Below are positions 31,776 through 42,108 of a stretch of DNA of 64,000 nucleotides, in pieces. Below the pieces are notes generated by a model. It was given only the letters and a program-made list of their open reading frames with translations, was not told where the DNA came from and searched no databases. Numbering within the stretch: position 1 is the first letter of the stretch; each line of letters opens with the position of its first letter. Location of the stretch: contig NZ_CP060295.1 in NCBI RefSeq assembly GCF_014302995.1, positions 3,959,501 to 4,023,500 on the forward strand, given 5' to 3'. Source of the stretch: Variovorax sp. PAMC26660 (GTDB taxonomy: Bacteria; Pseudomonadota; Gammaproteobacteria; Burkholderiales; Burkholderiaceae_C). A program made the position numbers and the translations under genes.

Positions 31776-33826
31776 CAGGTGGCTTCGGGTTTCTTGGAGA
31801 CGAGGGTCAGGATATCGTAGCTGGCGACCAGTTCACCGTGCTGGTTCGTCACCTCCACATCCCATGCCACCACGCCCTGGCCCTGGCCGCTCGCGTCCTT
31901 CTTGTTGCGGTCGATCTTGCGCTTGCAGGTCAGGCGCGCGCGGATGGTGTCGCCGATGCCCACCGGCTTGACGAAGCGCAGCGTGTCCAGCCCGTAGTTG
32001 GCCAGCACCGGGCCCGGTGCCGGCGACACGAACAGGCCGGCGGCCGCCGACAGCACGAAGTAGCCGTGCGCGATGCGCTTGCCGAAGGGCGACTCTTTGG
32101 CGGCCACCTCGTCGAAATGCATGTAGAAGTAGTCGCCCGAGATGCCACCGAAGGCCACGATGTCGGCCTCGCCGACGGTGCGGCGGTGCGTGAGCAGCGA
32201 GTCGCCGATCTGCAGTTCTTCGAAGTAGCGGCGGAAGGGATGCACTTCGCTTTCGCGCACGGCCGCGCCGCGCACATGTTCGCGGGTGATCGCGGCCAGC
32301 ATGGTGGGAGAGCCCTGCACTGCGGCGCGTTGCAGGTAGTGCTTCACGGCGCGCAGGCCGCCGAGTTCTTCACCACCGCCCGCGCGGCCGGGGCCGCCGT
32401 GCTTGAGCTGCGGCAGCGGCGAGCCGTGGCCGGTCGATTCGACGGCGGCTTCGCGGTCGAGCACCAGCAGGCGGCCATGCCATGCGGCAGCGACCGGAAT
32501 GGCCTTGGCCGCGATGGCCGGGTCACGCGTGACCAGCGTGCCCACGAGGCTGCCACGACCGCGTGCGGCCAGCGCCAATGCTTCGTCGATGCCGTCATAA
32601 GGCATCAGCGTGCTGACGGGGCCGAAGGCTTCGACGTCGTGTGCGGCGTCGTGCTCGAGCGGCTTGCGGCTCAGCAGCAGCGTGGGCGCGAAGAAGGCGC
32701 CACCGGCCACGCCGTCGCCGACCGGCGAGAAGCCATCGCGCTCGCCATAGACCAGTTCGGCACCTTGCAGCAGCGTCGCGACGCGCTCGGCCACATCGAC
32801 CTGCTGCGCATGCGAGGCCAGGGCGCCCATGCGCACCTCTTCGCGCGACGGATCGCCGATGACCGTCTTCGCAAGCCGCGCGCGCAGGCGCTCGGCCACG
32901 GCATCGAGGTGCTGGCGCGGCACGATCGCGCGGCGGATGGCCGTGCATTTCTGGCCGGCCTTGATGGTCATCTCGCGCGCCACCTCTTTCACGAAGAGAT
33001 CGAACTCCTCGTCGTCGGGCGTCACGTCGGGCGCGAGGATCGCGCAGTTCAGCGAATCTGCCTCGGCGTTGAACGGGATCGACTGGCGCACCAGGTTCGC
33101 GTTCACGCGCAGCTTGGCCGCGGTATCGGCCGAGCCGGTGAAGGTGACCACGTCAGGCCCTTCGAGCCGGTCGAGCAGGTCGCCCGTGCCGCCGATCACC
33201 AGTTGCAGGCTGCCTTCGGGCAGGATGCCCGACTGCACGATGAGCCGCACCAGCGCTTCGGTGAGGTAGCTGGTGGCCGTGGCCGGCTTGCCGATGCACG
33301 GCATGCCCGCCAGAAAGCTGGGCGCGAACTTCTCGAGCAGGCCCCACACCGGGAAGTTGAACGCGTTGATGTGCACCGCCACGCCGCCGCGCGGCACCAG
33401 GATGTGCGTGCCCGCGAAGCCGCCCTTCTTGCCGAGCGGGAAGGCCGGCCCTTCATGCACGAGGTTGCCCGAAGGCAGCTCGTTGGTGCCGATGCCGGCG
33501 TAGGCGCTTAGCGTGCCGGCGCCGCCTTCGATGTCGATCCAGCTGTCGGCGCGCGTGGCGCCGGTGTGGGCCGAGATCGCGTAGAGCGTTTCCTTGTTCG
33601 CAGCCAGGAACTTGGCCAGCGCCTTCAGCCGTTCGGAGCGCTGCTGGAAGTCCAGCGCCATCAGCGCGGGAAGGCCGACGCGGCGCGCGTGGTTCAGCGC
33701 TTCGGCGAAGTCGATGGCTTCGGCATGCGTGCTGGCCACTGCCGTGCCGTTGATGGCGCTGCGCAGTTGCTGCGCGCTTTCCTTGCCGATCCAGCGGCCG
33801 GCGATGTAGCTTTGAAGGGTGGTCAT
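31775..33826 (-). CDS. paaZ: PaaZ, oxepin-CoA hydrolase / semialdehyde dehydrogenase
   Basis: 683 residues, the usual size for the fusion enzyme. Residues 1-520 are the aldehyde dehydrogenase part (nucleophile Cys in AGQKCTAIRRA, about 294; FTGSADTAAKLR; a Glu in NAEADSLN). Residues about 530-683 are the MaoC-like hydratase with VGEADIVAFGGISGDYFYMHFDE, holding the Asp/His pair. It opens the oxepin-CoA ring and oxidises the semialdehyde to 3-oxo-5,6-dehydrosuberyl-CoA. It is separated from livF by a palindromic repeat and coupled to an SDR. Confidence 0.93.
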   Translation of the reverse strand: MTTLQSYIAGRWIGKESAQQLRSAINGTAVASTHAEAIDFAEALNHARRVGLPALMALDFQQRSERLKALAKFLAANKETLYAISAHTGATRADSWIDIEGGAGTLSAYAGIGTNELPSGNLVHEGPAFPLGKKGGFAGTHILVPRGGVAVHINAFNFPVWGLLEKFAPSFLAGMPCIGKPATATSYLTEALVRLIVQSGILPEGSLQLVIGGTGDLLDRLEGPDVVTFTGSADTAAKLRVNANLVRQSIPFNAEADSLNCAILAPDVTPDDEEFDLFVKEVAREMTIKAGQKCTAIRRAIVPRQHLDAVAERLRARLAKTVIGDPSREEVRMGALASHAQQVDVAERVATLLQGAELVYGERDGFSPVGDGVAGGAFFAPTLLLSRKPLEHDAAHDVEAFGPVSTLMPYDGIDEALALAARGRGSLVGTLVTRDPAIAAKAIPVAAAWHGRLLVLDREAAVESTGHGSPLPQLKHGGPGRAGGGEELGGLRAVKHYLQRAAVQGSPTMLAAITREHVRGAAVRESEVHPFRRYFEELQIGDSLLTHRRTVGEADIVAFGGISGDYFYMHFDEVAAKESPFGKRIAHGYFVLSAAAGLFVSPAPGPVLANYGLDTLRFVKPVGIGDTIRARLTCKRKIDRNKKDASGQGQGVVAWDVEVTNQHGELVASYDILTLVSKKPEAT

Positions 33827-33865
33827 GAGGATGTCCTTTCGTCAGTGGCGCGGGATGTCTTTGCA

Positions 33866-33981
33866 TTGCTCCTTCCCCCTCTGGGGGAAGATTGGGATGG
33901 GGGCATGGCTCGTTAGGCGCAGTGCTTCATCAAGTGCCGCTTGCCCCCACCCCAACCCTCCCCCGGAAGGGGAGGGAGCAA
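33866..33981. repeat. 116-bp palindromic intergenic repeat, copy 1
   Basis: The ends TTGCTCC and GGAGCAA are inverted. Inside are two hairpins, CTTCCCCC/GGGGGAAG and CCTCCCC/GGGGAGG, joined by GTGCTTCATCAAGTGCCGCT. It lies between livF and paaZ. The same sequence, differing at five positions, occurs at 37725-37840 in the same orientation on the other side of the liv operon. It resembles dispersed REP- or MITE-like elements and may also act as a terminator or mRNA processing site. Confidence 0.85.
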
Positions 33982-33988
33982 GGCGGGG

Positions 33989-34716
<728 letters not shown>

Positions 34717-34720
<4 letters not shown>

Positions 34721-36627
34721 TGGGCGTCTTCCAGCAGTTCGTCGTCGGCGCCGCCCAGATAGGCTTCGAGCACGCGCGGGTTGGCCTGCACTTCGGCCGG
34801 CGTGCCGGTGGCGATGACGGTGCCGAACTCCAGCACGGTGATGCGGTCGGCAAGGTTCATCACGAATTCCATGTCGTGTTCCACCACGAGGATGCCCAGG
34901 CCTTCGGCGCGCAACTGGCTCAGCAGCACGGAGAGGGCGCGCTTTTCCAGATGGCGCAGGCCGGCGGCGGGTTCGTCGAGCAGCAGCACCGACGGCTGGC
35001 CGGCCAGGGCGCGCGCGATCTCGACCACGCGTTGCTGGCCGAGCGAGAGCGAAGCGGCCGGCGTGTCGGCATGCGCGCCGAGGCCGCAGCGGTCGATCTG
35101 GCGGCGGGCTTCGGCCATCAGCGCGGCTTCTTCCGCGCGGTCGAGCCGCAGCATCGCCGAGAGCCAGCCACGCTTGGCGCGCAGATGGGCACCGAGCGCG
35201 ACGTTCTCGACCACGCTGCGCTGCCCGAGCAGGCGCACGTGCTGGAAGGTACGGCCCAGGCCCAGTGCGGCAAAAGCGCGCGACGGCCTGGTGGCCATCG
35301 ACTGGCCCGAGAGCCGCACTTCGCCGGAGCTGGGATCGTCCACGCCCGAGATCATGTTGAAGAAGGTGCTCTTGCCGGCTCCGTTCGGGCCGATCAGCGC
35401 ATGGATCTCGCCGGCCTTCAGCGTCATCGAGATTTCGTTGTTGGCAACGAGGCCGCCGAAGCGCTTGCTGACGTTGTCGGCCTGCAGCAGCAGTTCGCCG
35501 CTGGCTGGCAGCGTGCGCTGTGCGAGTTGTGCGGGGGCGACCTTCGATGTCGTGGTGGTTGCAACGGACTTCGTGTCGTTGCGCACCCAGCGGCTCGTCA
35601 GCCGCGCCAGCGTGGGCCACAGGCCATCCGCAAAGCGCTGCAGCACGAACAGCATCAACAGGCCGAACACGATCACTTCGAAGTTGCCGCTGGTGCCGAG
35701 CAATGCGGGCAGCACGTCTTGCAGTTTCTCTTTCAGCAGCGTGATGAGCGAAGCGCCGAGCACCGCGCCCCACAGGTGGCCCGCACCGCCGACCACCGCC
35801 ATGAACAGCAGCTCGATGCCGATGTTCAGGTTGAACGGCGTCGGATTCACGAAGCGCTGCAGATGCGCATAGAGCCAGCCCGACACTGCGGCGAGCAGCG
35901 CGGCCAGCACGAAGAGCTTGATGCGATGGCGCGCCGTGTCCACGCCCATCGACTCGGCCATGAGCCGTCCGCCCTTGAGCGCGCGGATGGCACGGCCTTC
36001 GCGCGAATCGAGCAGGTTGTGCAGCGCCCACAGCGCGAGCAGCAGCACGGCCCAGATCACCACGCCCAGCGCGCGCGGCGTGGCGAGCGACACGCCCGCC
36101 ACAACGAGCGGCGGTACGCCGGTGATGCCGGTCTGCCCACCCAGGAACTCCATGTTGCCGAACAGGTAGTACAGGCTCAGGCCCCAGGCGATGGTGCACA
36201 GCGGCAGGTAGTGGCCCTGCAGCTTGAGCGTGACCGCGCCCAGCGCCCACGCGAGCGCGAAGGTGAAGACCAGGCCCAGCAGCAGGCCGGCCCACGGCAG
36301 CAGCGCCGGGCTCACCGCGCCGCCCAGCCACGCGGCGGCGGTGGGCGAAGTGCAGATCCACGCGGTGGCATAGGCGCCCATGCCGACGAACGCGGCCTGG
36401 CCGAAGGAGGTCATGCCGCCCACGCCGGTCAGCATTACCAGCCCGGCCGCGACCAGTGCATAGAGGCCGATGTTGCTGAGCACCGAGACCGTGAACTCGG
36501 GCAGGAAGCCCCAGGCCAGTGCCAGCAGGACCACGAAGACCAGCGTGAGCTGGCGCGGCGTGACCAGCGGCTTGCCCGCGGGGGACGCGTTGTCGACGGC
36601 AGCGACGTTGTTCGAAGACGGGTTCAT
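34717..36627 (-). CDS. LivM-LivG fusion: ABC permease and ATP-binding protein in one chain
   Basis: 636 residues from the ATG at 36627, overlapping the livH stop (ATGA). Residues about 30-345 are a LivM permease (TSFGQAAFVGMGAYATAW; VGGAGHLWGAVLGASLI contact loop). A linker of about 45 residues rich in Thr/Ser/Val follows. Residues about 390-636 are a LivG ATPase with Walker A GPNGAGKST, signature LSLGQQRVVEIARAL and Walker B LLLDEPAAGL. Both halves look functional. Fusions of this kind are known in Burkholderiales and fix the ratio of permease to ATPase. Confidence 0.9.
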
Positions 36628-37652
36628 TCCTCGTCCTCCACGTGATGGCTGCGCAGCGAACGCCACCACAGCACCGGAATGATCAGGGTGAAGACCAGCA
36701 CTTCCTTGAAGGGGCTGGCCCAGAAAGAGGCGAAGGCTTCGAGCTGGCCGACCAGCAACGCGCCGAGCAGCGCCAGCGGATAGCTCGCGAGCCCGCCGAC
36801 GATGGCGGCCACGAAGCCCTTCAAGCCAATGAGAAAGCCCGTGTCGTAGTACACGGTGGTGATCGGCGCGATCAGCAGGCCCGACACCGCGCCGATGAGC
36901 GCGGCGAGCGCGAAGCTCAGGTCACCCGACAGCTCGGTCGGAATGCCCGACAGCCGTGCGCCCACACGGTTGATGGCGGTGGCGCGCAACGCCTTGCCGA
37001 TCATCGAGCGGCCGAAGAACAGGAACATGGCAATCACCAGCAGCAGCGTGACGCCGACGACCACCAGCGACTGTCCGCTGACCGGAATGCCGCCGATGTC
37101 GAAGCGCGCTTCGGAGAACGCCGTGGTGCGCGAACCTTCGGCACCGAAGAACAACAGGCCCAGCCCGACCAGCACGCCATGCAGCGCGACCGAGACGATC
37201 AGCAGCATCAGCACGTTGGCATCCGCCAGCGGCCGGTAGGCCAGGCGGTAGAGCAACGGCCCGAGCGGCATGATGAGGATCAGCGTGGTGAGCGTCTGCC
37301 CCGCCATCGAGGTGGGCTTGAGCAGCAGCACCAGCGCGGCGGCGGCCAGCGGCAGCACCACGCACCATGCGAGCGCGGAAGCCCAGTCGACCACCGCGCC
37401 GCGCTTCCAGCGCCAGACCTCGACGATCAGCACCATCACCGCCAGTGCCAGCAGCAGCCACAGCGTGGCCGGCACGCGGCCAGCCTGCAGCATCGCCATC
37501 GAGAGCGCCCCGAAGGCGACGAACTCGCCCTGGGGAATGAAGATGACGCGCGTGACTGAAAACACCAGCACCAGCGCGAGCGCCATCAAACCGTAGACGG
37601 CACCGTTGACGATGCCGTCCTGCCCCAGGAGCAGGGCGATCTGCGAATCCAT
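36624..37652 (-). CDS. livH: Liv-type ABC transporter permease LivH (paa-linked)
   Basis: 342 residues, somewhat longer than standard LivH because of an extra helical hairpin near residues 60-110. The N-terminal GIVNGAVYGLMALALVLVFSVTRVIFIPQGEF block and the C-terminal contact loop KGFVAAIVGGLASYPLALLGALLVG identify it. AAAGG lies upstream of the ATG at 37652. It heads livH-livMG-livF; its binding protein is encoded 200 bp upstream across a palindromic repeat. Confidence 0.9.
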   Translation of the reverse strand: MDSQIALLLGQDGIVNGAVYGLMALALVLVFSVTRVIFIPQGEFVAFGALSMAMLQAGRVPATLWLLLALAVMVLIVEVWRWKRGAVVDWASALAWCVVLPLAAAALVLLLKPTSMAGQTLTTLILIMPLGPLLYRLAYRPLADANVLMLLIVSVALHGVLVGLGLLFFGAEGSRTTAFSEARFDIGGIPVSGQSLVVVGVTLLLVIAMFLFFGRSMIGKALRATAINRVGARLSGIPTELSGDLSFALAALIGAVSGLLIAPITTVYYDTGFLIGLKGFVAAIVGGLASYPLALLGALLVGQLEAFASFWASPFKEVLVFTLIIPVLWWRSLRSHHVEDEE

Positions 37653-37724
37653 AAAAAACCTTTGGGCTCGGCCCGTGTATCGAATCGGTGTCTGCGGCAG
37701 CGTCTTCAGCCGCGCTGCACTGTG

Positions 37725-37840
37725 TTGCTCCTTCCCCCTCTGGGGGAAGGTCGGGATGGGGGCGTGGCTCGTTCGGCGCAGTGCTTCATCAAGTGCCGCT
37801 TGCCCCCACCCCAGCCCTCCCCCGGAAGGGGAGGGAGCAA
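37725..37840. repeat. 116-bp palindromic intergenic repeat, copy 2
   Basis: Near-identical (five substitutions) and in the same orientation as 33866-33981, with the same inverted ends TTGCTCC/GGAGCAA and two internal hairpins. It occupies most of the 199-bp gap between the binding-protein gene and livH, so on the transcript it sits between binding protein and permease. This is a place where a stabilising or terminating stem could raise binding-protein levels over the membrane parts. Confidence 0.85.
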
Positions 37841-37851
37841 GGCAGACGCGA

Positions 37852-38997
37852 TCAGGGCTGGTATTTCCAGGCGTTGTTTTCGATCTTCACCATCACGCGG
37901 GCGCGTTGGTCCAGGCCCAGGTGGTCCGTGGCGGTCGTGTTGAACACGCCGTGCGCACCGGCCACTTCCTTGATCTGTTCCAGCGCATCGCGCAGCGCGG
38001 CGCGGAATTCCGGTGTGCCTGGCTGTGCCTTCTTCAGCGCGACCGGCACGGCCGAGGTCATCAGCAGGCCGGCGTCCCAGGCGTGCGCGCCGAAGGTCGA
38101 CACGGTGCCCTTGCCGTAGGCCGCTTCATAGGCCGCGACGTAAGCCAGTGCAGACTTCTTCACGGGGTTGCTGGCGGGCAGTTGTTCGGCCACGAGCACC
38201 GGGCCTGCAGGCAGGAAGGTGCCTTCGACGTCCTTGCCGCCGACGCGCAGGAAGTCGGCGTTGGCCACGCCGTGCGTCTGGTACATCTTGCCGGTGTAGC
38301 CACGTTCCTTGAGCGTCTTTTGCGGCAGCGCGGCCGGCGTGCCCGAGCCTGCGACCAGCACGGCGTCGGCCTTGCTCGACATCATCTTGAGCACCTGGCC
38401 GGTCACCGAGGTGTCGGTGCGCGAGTAGCGCTCGTTGGCGACCACGGTGATCTTCTTCAGCGCGGCGGCTTTCGCGAATTCTTCCGACCAGCCTTCGCCG
38501 TACGCGTCGGAGAAGCCGATGAAGGCGACCGTCTTCACGCCGTTGGCGGCCATGTGCTCGGCGATGGCGAGCGACATCATGATGTCGTTCTGCGGCGTCT
38601 TGAACACCCACTTCTTCTTGGCGTCCATCGGCTCGATGATGCGGGCCGAAGCGGCGATGGAAATCATCGGCGTCTTGGCTTCGCTGACCACGTCGATCAT
38701 GGCGAGCGAGTTGGGCGTGGTGGTCGAGCCCAGCACGATGTCGACCTTGTTCTCGGCGATGAGCTTGCGCGTGTTGGCCACGGCGGCTGTGGTGTCCGAC
38801 GCGTCGTCCAGCACGATGTAGTTGATCTTCTGGCCCGCGATGGTCTTGGGCATCAGCGAGATGGTGTTCTTCTCGGGAATGCCCAGCGAGGCGGCCGGGC
38901 CGGTGGCCGAGACCGTCACGCCGACATTGACGTCGGCCCAGGCCGCGGCGGCGGTGGCGCACAGCGCGGCAATCAGCAAGGGCTTGAAGAATTTCAT
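37852..38997 (-). CDS. Liv-type ABC transporter substrate-binding protein (paa-linked)
   Basis: 381 residues from the ATG at 38997 (MKFFKPLLIAALCATAAAAWA, Sec signal peptide cleaved near residue 21). The mature part is a type I binding protein of the branched-chain family (VNVGVTVSATGPAASLGIPEKNTISLMP; YIVLDDASDTTAAVANTRKLI). It lies 50 bp downstream of paaE in the same direction, which ties it to phenylacetate breakdown; the ligand is probably an aromatic acid. Confidence 0.88.
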   Translation of the reverse strand: MKFFKPLLIAALCATAAAAWADVNVGVTVSATGPAASLGIPEKNTISLMPKTIAGQKINYIVLDDASDTTAAVANTRKLIAENKVDIVLGSTTTPNSLAMIDVVSEAKTPMISIAASARIIEPMDAKKKWVFKTPQNDIMMSLAIAEHMAANGVKTVAFIGFSDAYGEGWSEEFAKAAALKKITVVANERYSRTDTSVTGQVLKMMSSKADAVLVAGSGTPAALPQKTLKERGYTGKMYQTHGVANADFLRVGGKDVEGTFLPAGPVLVAEQLPASNPVKKSALAYVAAYEAAYGKGTVSTFGAHAWDAGLLMTSAVPVALKKAQPGTPEFRAALRDALEQIKEVAGAHGVFNTTATDHLGLDQRARVMVKIENNAWKYQP

Positions 38998-39047
38998 TTG
39001 GACTTGTCTCCGGGTTGAAAAATTGTTGAGGCCTGAAGTATCTTCGA

Positions 39048-40133
39048 TCAACGCTCGTCGAAGGAGAGCGTGACGCGTTCGGTCAGAGGGTGAGCCTGGC
39101 AGGTCAATATGAAACCCGCGGCAACCTCATTTTTATCGAGCGCGAAGTTCCGTTCCATTCGGACTTCCCCGTCCACGAGCTTGGCGCGGCAGGTACCGCA
39201 CACGCCGGAGGTGCAAGAGAAAGGCACTTCTAGGCCGGCCGCCGACGCCGCATCAAGGATGCTCGGCTGGCCTTCGGTGAAGGTGATCTCGCGCTGCAGG
39301 CCGTCGCGCACGATGGTGATGCGCGCCTGCTTGGCGTCGCCCGGCTTGGCTTCGTGCACCACGGCGCCGACCTGGGTGGCCGAGGGCAGCGCGACGCCGA
39401 AGCGTTCGATGTGGATGCGTTCCTCGGGCACGCCGGCGGCCAGCAGCGCAGCTTCGGCCTCGTCGTTCATCTGGAACGGGCCGCAGACGTACACATGGTC
39501 GATGCGGGCAGCCGGCACCACGCTCTTCAAGAACTCGCCGATCTTGTCGCGGTTCATCACGCCGTAGCCCAGCGGCGAATCGGTGTGCTCGTCGGAGAAC
39601 ACATGCTGCAGCACCAGCCGCGTCATGTAGCGGTTCTTCAGGTCCTCGATTTCTTCCTTGAACATCGTGGACTGCAGCTGCCTGTTGCCGTAGATCAGCG
39701 TGAAGCGGCTCGCAGGCTCGCGCGCCAACACCGTTTTCATGATCGACAGAATCGGCGTGATGCCGCTGCCACCCGCAATGCCGACGTGGTGCCGCGCGGA
39801 GGCCGGCTCGATCGGCACGAAGAAACGGCCTTGCGGCGCCATCACCTGCAGGGTGTCGCCGGGTTTCAGGCTCGCGTTGATCCAGTTGGAGAACACGCCG
39901 TCGCGCACCTTGCGCACGCCGACGCGCAGCTCGCCGTCGTCGAGGCCGGCGCAGATCGAATAGGAGCGGCGCAGGTCCTGGCCGTCGATGTCGTGGCGCA
40001 AGGTGAGGTACTGGCCCTGCGTGAAGCCGAAGACTTCCTGCAGGTCGGTGGGAACCTCGAACGAGACGATGACGGCCTCGGCCGTGTCGGGCTCGATGGC
40101 CTTCACGCGCAGGGGGTGGAAGAGGGTGCTCAT
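39048..40133 (-). CDS. paaE: PaaE, phenylacetyl-CoA epoxidase reductase subunit
   Basis: 361 residues. FAD-binding RRSYSICAG (55-63), NAD-binding GGSGITP (about 121), and a C-terminal plant-type [2Fe-2S] ferredoxin domain with CTSGVCGTCRA and a fourth Cys in LTCQAHP. It passes electrons from NADPH to the PaaA di-iron centre. It starts 10 bp after the paaD stop. Confidence 0.95.
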   Translation of the reverse strand: MSTLFHPLRVKAIEPDTAEAVIVSFEVPTDLQEVFGFTQGQYLTLRHDIDGQDLRRSYSICAGLDDGELRVGVRKVRDGVFSNWINASLKPGDTLQVMAPQGRFFVPIEPASARHHVGIAGGSGITPILSIMKTVLAREPASRFTLIYGNRQLQSTMFKEEIEDLKNRYMTRLVLQHVFSDEHTDSPLGYGVMNRDKIGEFLKSVVPAARIDHVYVCGPFQMNDEAEAALLAAGVPEERIHIERFGVALPSATQVGAVVHEAKPGDAKQARITIVRDGLQREITFTEGQPSILDAASAAGLEVPFSCTSGVCGTCRAKLVDGEVRMERNFALDKNEVAAGFILTCQAHPLTERVTLSFDER

Positions 40134-40143
40134 CGCTTGCTAC

Positions 40144-40668
40144 CTAGATTGGCTTGAAGTGTTCGAAGGGTTCGCGGCAGGCCATGCAGCGGTACAGCGC
40201 CTTGCAGGCCGTGGAGCCGAAGGCGGAAAGGCGTTCGGTGCGCTCGCTCGCACAGCGAGGGCAGGCAATGCGTTCGCCGGCGATGCGGCCGAAGAGCTTG
40301 ATCGGCATTGCGGTGTTGGCCGCAACTTCGGGCGTGAGGTGGGCCGGCGGCGCGATGCCGTAGGCCTTGAGCTTGGCGCGGCCTTCCTCGCTGATCCAGT
40401 CGCTGCTCCAGGCGGGCGCGCGGCGCAGCGTGGCGCGTGCGCGGCCGAGGCCGGCTTGTTCGATGGCGGCCAGCACGTCGTGCTCGATGGCTTCGGTCGC
40501 GGGGCAGCCGGAGTAGGTCGGCGTGAGTACGATCTCCAGCCCGTCGTCGTGTTCGATCACGTCGCGCACGATGCCCAGGTCGCAGACCGACACGGCCGGC
40601 ACCTCGGGGTCGAGCACGGTGTGCAGCACGGCCCATGCCGCATCGACGCGCGACGCCAGTGCGTTCAT
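40144..40668 (-). CDS. paaD: PaaD, phenylacetyl-CoA epoxidase accessory subunit
   Basis: 174 residues from the ATG at 40668, which overlaps the paaC stop (TGATG); two in-frame GTG codons lie just before. The N-terminal MIP18-like domain (DPEVPAVSVCDLGIVRDV; PTYSGCPATEAIEHDV, with the conserved Cys) is followed by a C-terminal four-cysteine knuckle (CPRC, then CMAC, about 140-165). It is needed for iron-sulfur assembly on the epoxidase. Confidence 0.93.
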   Translation of the reverse strand: MNALASRVDAAWAVLHTVLDPEVPAVSVCDLGIVRDVIEHDDGLEIVLTPTYSGCPATEAIEHDVLAAIEQAGLGRARATLRRAPAWSSDWISEEGRAKLKAYGIAPPAHLTPEVAANTAMPIKLFGRIAGERIACPRCASERTERLSAFGSTACKALYRCMACREPFEHFKPI

Positions 40669-41441
40669 CACCACACGCCTCCGGGGAAGCTGCGCTGCAG
40701 ATGCTGCATCTCGGTGAGGATGTAGCCCATGTGCTCGCTGTGCACGCCCTGCTTGCCGGTGCTGCGGAAAGCGGCTTCCGCAGGCATCGCGAGGCCGGCT
40801 TCATCGAGCACTTGCTGCATCTCGGCGAGCCAGGGTTCGCGCAGTTCGCTCCACGCGGGGCCGAGGCCGCTGGCGCTGGCTTCGGCATCGACCGCGTCGC
40901 TCTCGAACAGTTCGGGAACGTAGAGCCACAACTGCTTGAGCGCTTTTTCGGTGCGGCGGCGCGATTCGTCAGTGCCGTCGCCCAGGCGCACGACCCAGTC
41001 GGCCGAATGCTGCTGGTGGTAGCGCGCTTCCTTCACGGCCTTGCCGGCAATGGCGGCCACTTCGGCGTCGCTCGATGCGGCGAGGCGTTGCCACAGCAGC
41101 TTGAGCAGTGTGGCAACCATGGTGTTGCGCAGCACGGCGAAAGCGAAGTCGCCGCGTGGCAGTTCGACCAGCGTGAGGTTGAAGTAGTCGCGTTCGTCGC
41201 GCAGGTAGGCGAGCTGGTCTTCGTCGTGTTCGCGGCCTTCGACGTGACCGGCGTGCATGAGCAGGCCGCGCGCCTGGCCGACGAGGTCGAGCGCGATGTT
41301 GGCCATTGCGATGTCTTCTTCCAGCACGGGTGCATGGCCGCACCATTCACCCAGGCGCTGTGCGAGCACGAGGCACGTGTCGCCGATGCGCAGCAGGTAT
41401 TGCACGGCGGGCGTGCGGTTCAATTCAATGGATGCTTGCAT
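40668..41441 (-). CDS. paaC: PaaC, phenylacetyl-CoA epoxidase structural subunit
   Basis: 257 residues, a ferritin-like helical protein (VQYLLRIGDTCLVLAQRLGEWCGHAPVLEEDIA; EARYHQQHSADWVVRLGDGTDES). Forms the PaaA-PaaC heterodimer. In most organisms it follows paaB directly; here a 364-bp gap holding a repeated structured element separates the two. Confidence 0.94.
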   Translation of the reverse strand: MQASIELNRTPAVQYLLRIGDTCLVLAQRLGEWCGHAPVLEEDIAMANIALDLVGQARGLLMHAGHVEGREHDEDQLAYLRDERDYFNLTLVELPRGDFAFAVLRNTMVATLLKLLWQRLAASSDAEVAAIAGKAVKEARYHQQHSADWVVRLGDGTDESRRRTEKALKQLWLYVPELFESDAVDAEASASGLGPAWSELREPWLAEMQQVLDEAGLAMPAEAAFRSTGKQGVHSEHMGYILTEMQHLQRSFPGGVW

Positions 41442-41498
41442 TTCAGTGGTTCCGGCTTGCGTTGTGCTTCGGGTGTGGGGGCGGGTTCATTCGGGGCG

Positions 41499-41712
41499 GG
41501 TGCGAATGACACCGGGTGCTCCCCTGTGCGAATGTCCCCCGCTTCGCTCCTCCTTTATTTCGCTGCGGGGAGCACCCGGCGTCATTCGCACCTGGACACG
41601 CTGCTGGTGTACCGCTGATCAACGACTGCTCTGTCCAACGCTCACGTCGATACGGGGCTCTTTTTCGCGAAATAAAGGAGGAGCGAAGCGGGGGACATTC
41701 GCGAAAAAGAGC
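41499..41712. repeat. Structured repeat element, copy 1 (two hairpins with complementary loops)
   Basis: Arm A 41499-41524 pairs with A' 41567-41592 (26 bp, one mismatch). Their loop holds B, 41528-41563. Arm C 41657-41671 (GCTCTTTTTCGCGAA) pairs with C' 41698-41712 (15 bp, perfect), overlapping the ends of B', 41667-41702. B and B' are perfect 36-bp reverse complements. Similarity to copy 2 (45007-45219) extends to about 41480-41748. It fills most of the 364-bp gap between paaB and paaC; no convincing gene is seen there. Confidence 0.85.
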
Positions 41713-41805
41713 ACCGTGTCGGCGTGAGTGTCGCCCTGAACAGCAGCGCTCCGAACGAAGCGCGCCACCCAAAAACCGAACGGAAACAGCAAGACGTTTC
41801 ATGAA

Positions 41806-42108
41806 CTACATGTGGTCCACAGACTTGGGCAACGCATAGAAAGTCGGATGCCGGTAGACCTTGTCCTCCGCCGGATCAAAGAACATGTCCTTGTCGGCAG
41901 GATCGCTGGCAACGATCTGCTCGGAGCGAACAACCCAGATGCTGCTGCCTTCCTGGCGGCGCGTGTACACGTCGCGCGCCATCTGGATCGCCATCTTCGA
42001 ATCGGCTGCGTGCAGACTGCCGCAATGCTTGTGGTCCAGGCCCGCCTTGCTGCGAACGAACACTTCCCACAGGGGCCACTCTTGTTTGGTTGTCGTATCG
42101 GCGCTCAT
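41806..42108 (-). CDS. paaB: PaaB, phenylacetyl-CoA epoxidase subunit
   Basis: 100 residues from the ATG at 42108, which overlaps the paaA stop (ATGA); the longer frame to 42180 is not needed. [42 protein letters not shown] and the [17 protein letters not shown] end are typical of PaaB. It bridges the PaaAC heterodimers. Confidence 0.95.
   Translation of the reverse strand: MSADTTTKQEWPLWEVFVRSKAGLDHKHCGSLHAADSKMAIQMARDVYTRRQEGSSIWVVRSEQIVASDPADKDMFFDPAEDKVYRHPTFYALPKSVDHM

Noticed and set aside
41480..41748. CRISPR array or IS element in the repeat-rich gap
   Set aside because: There are no regularly spaced direct repeats and no transposase frame; the structure is a set of nested inverted repeats.
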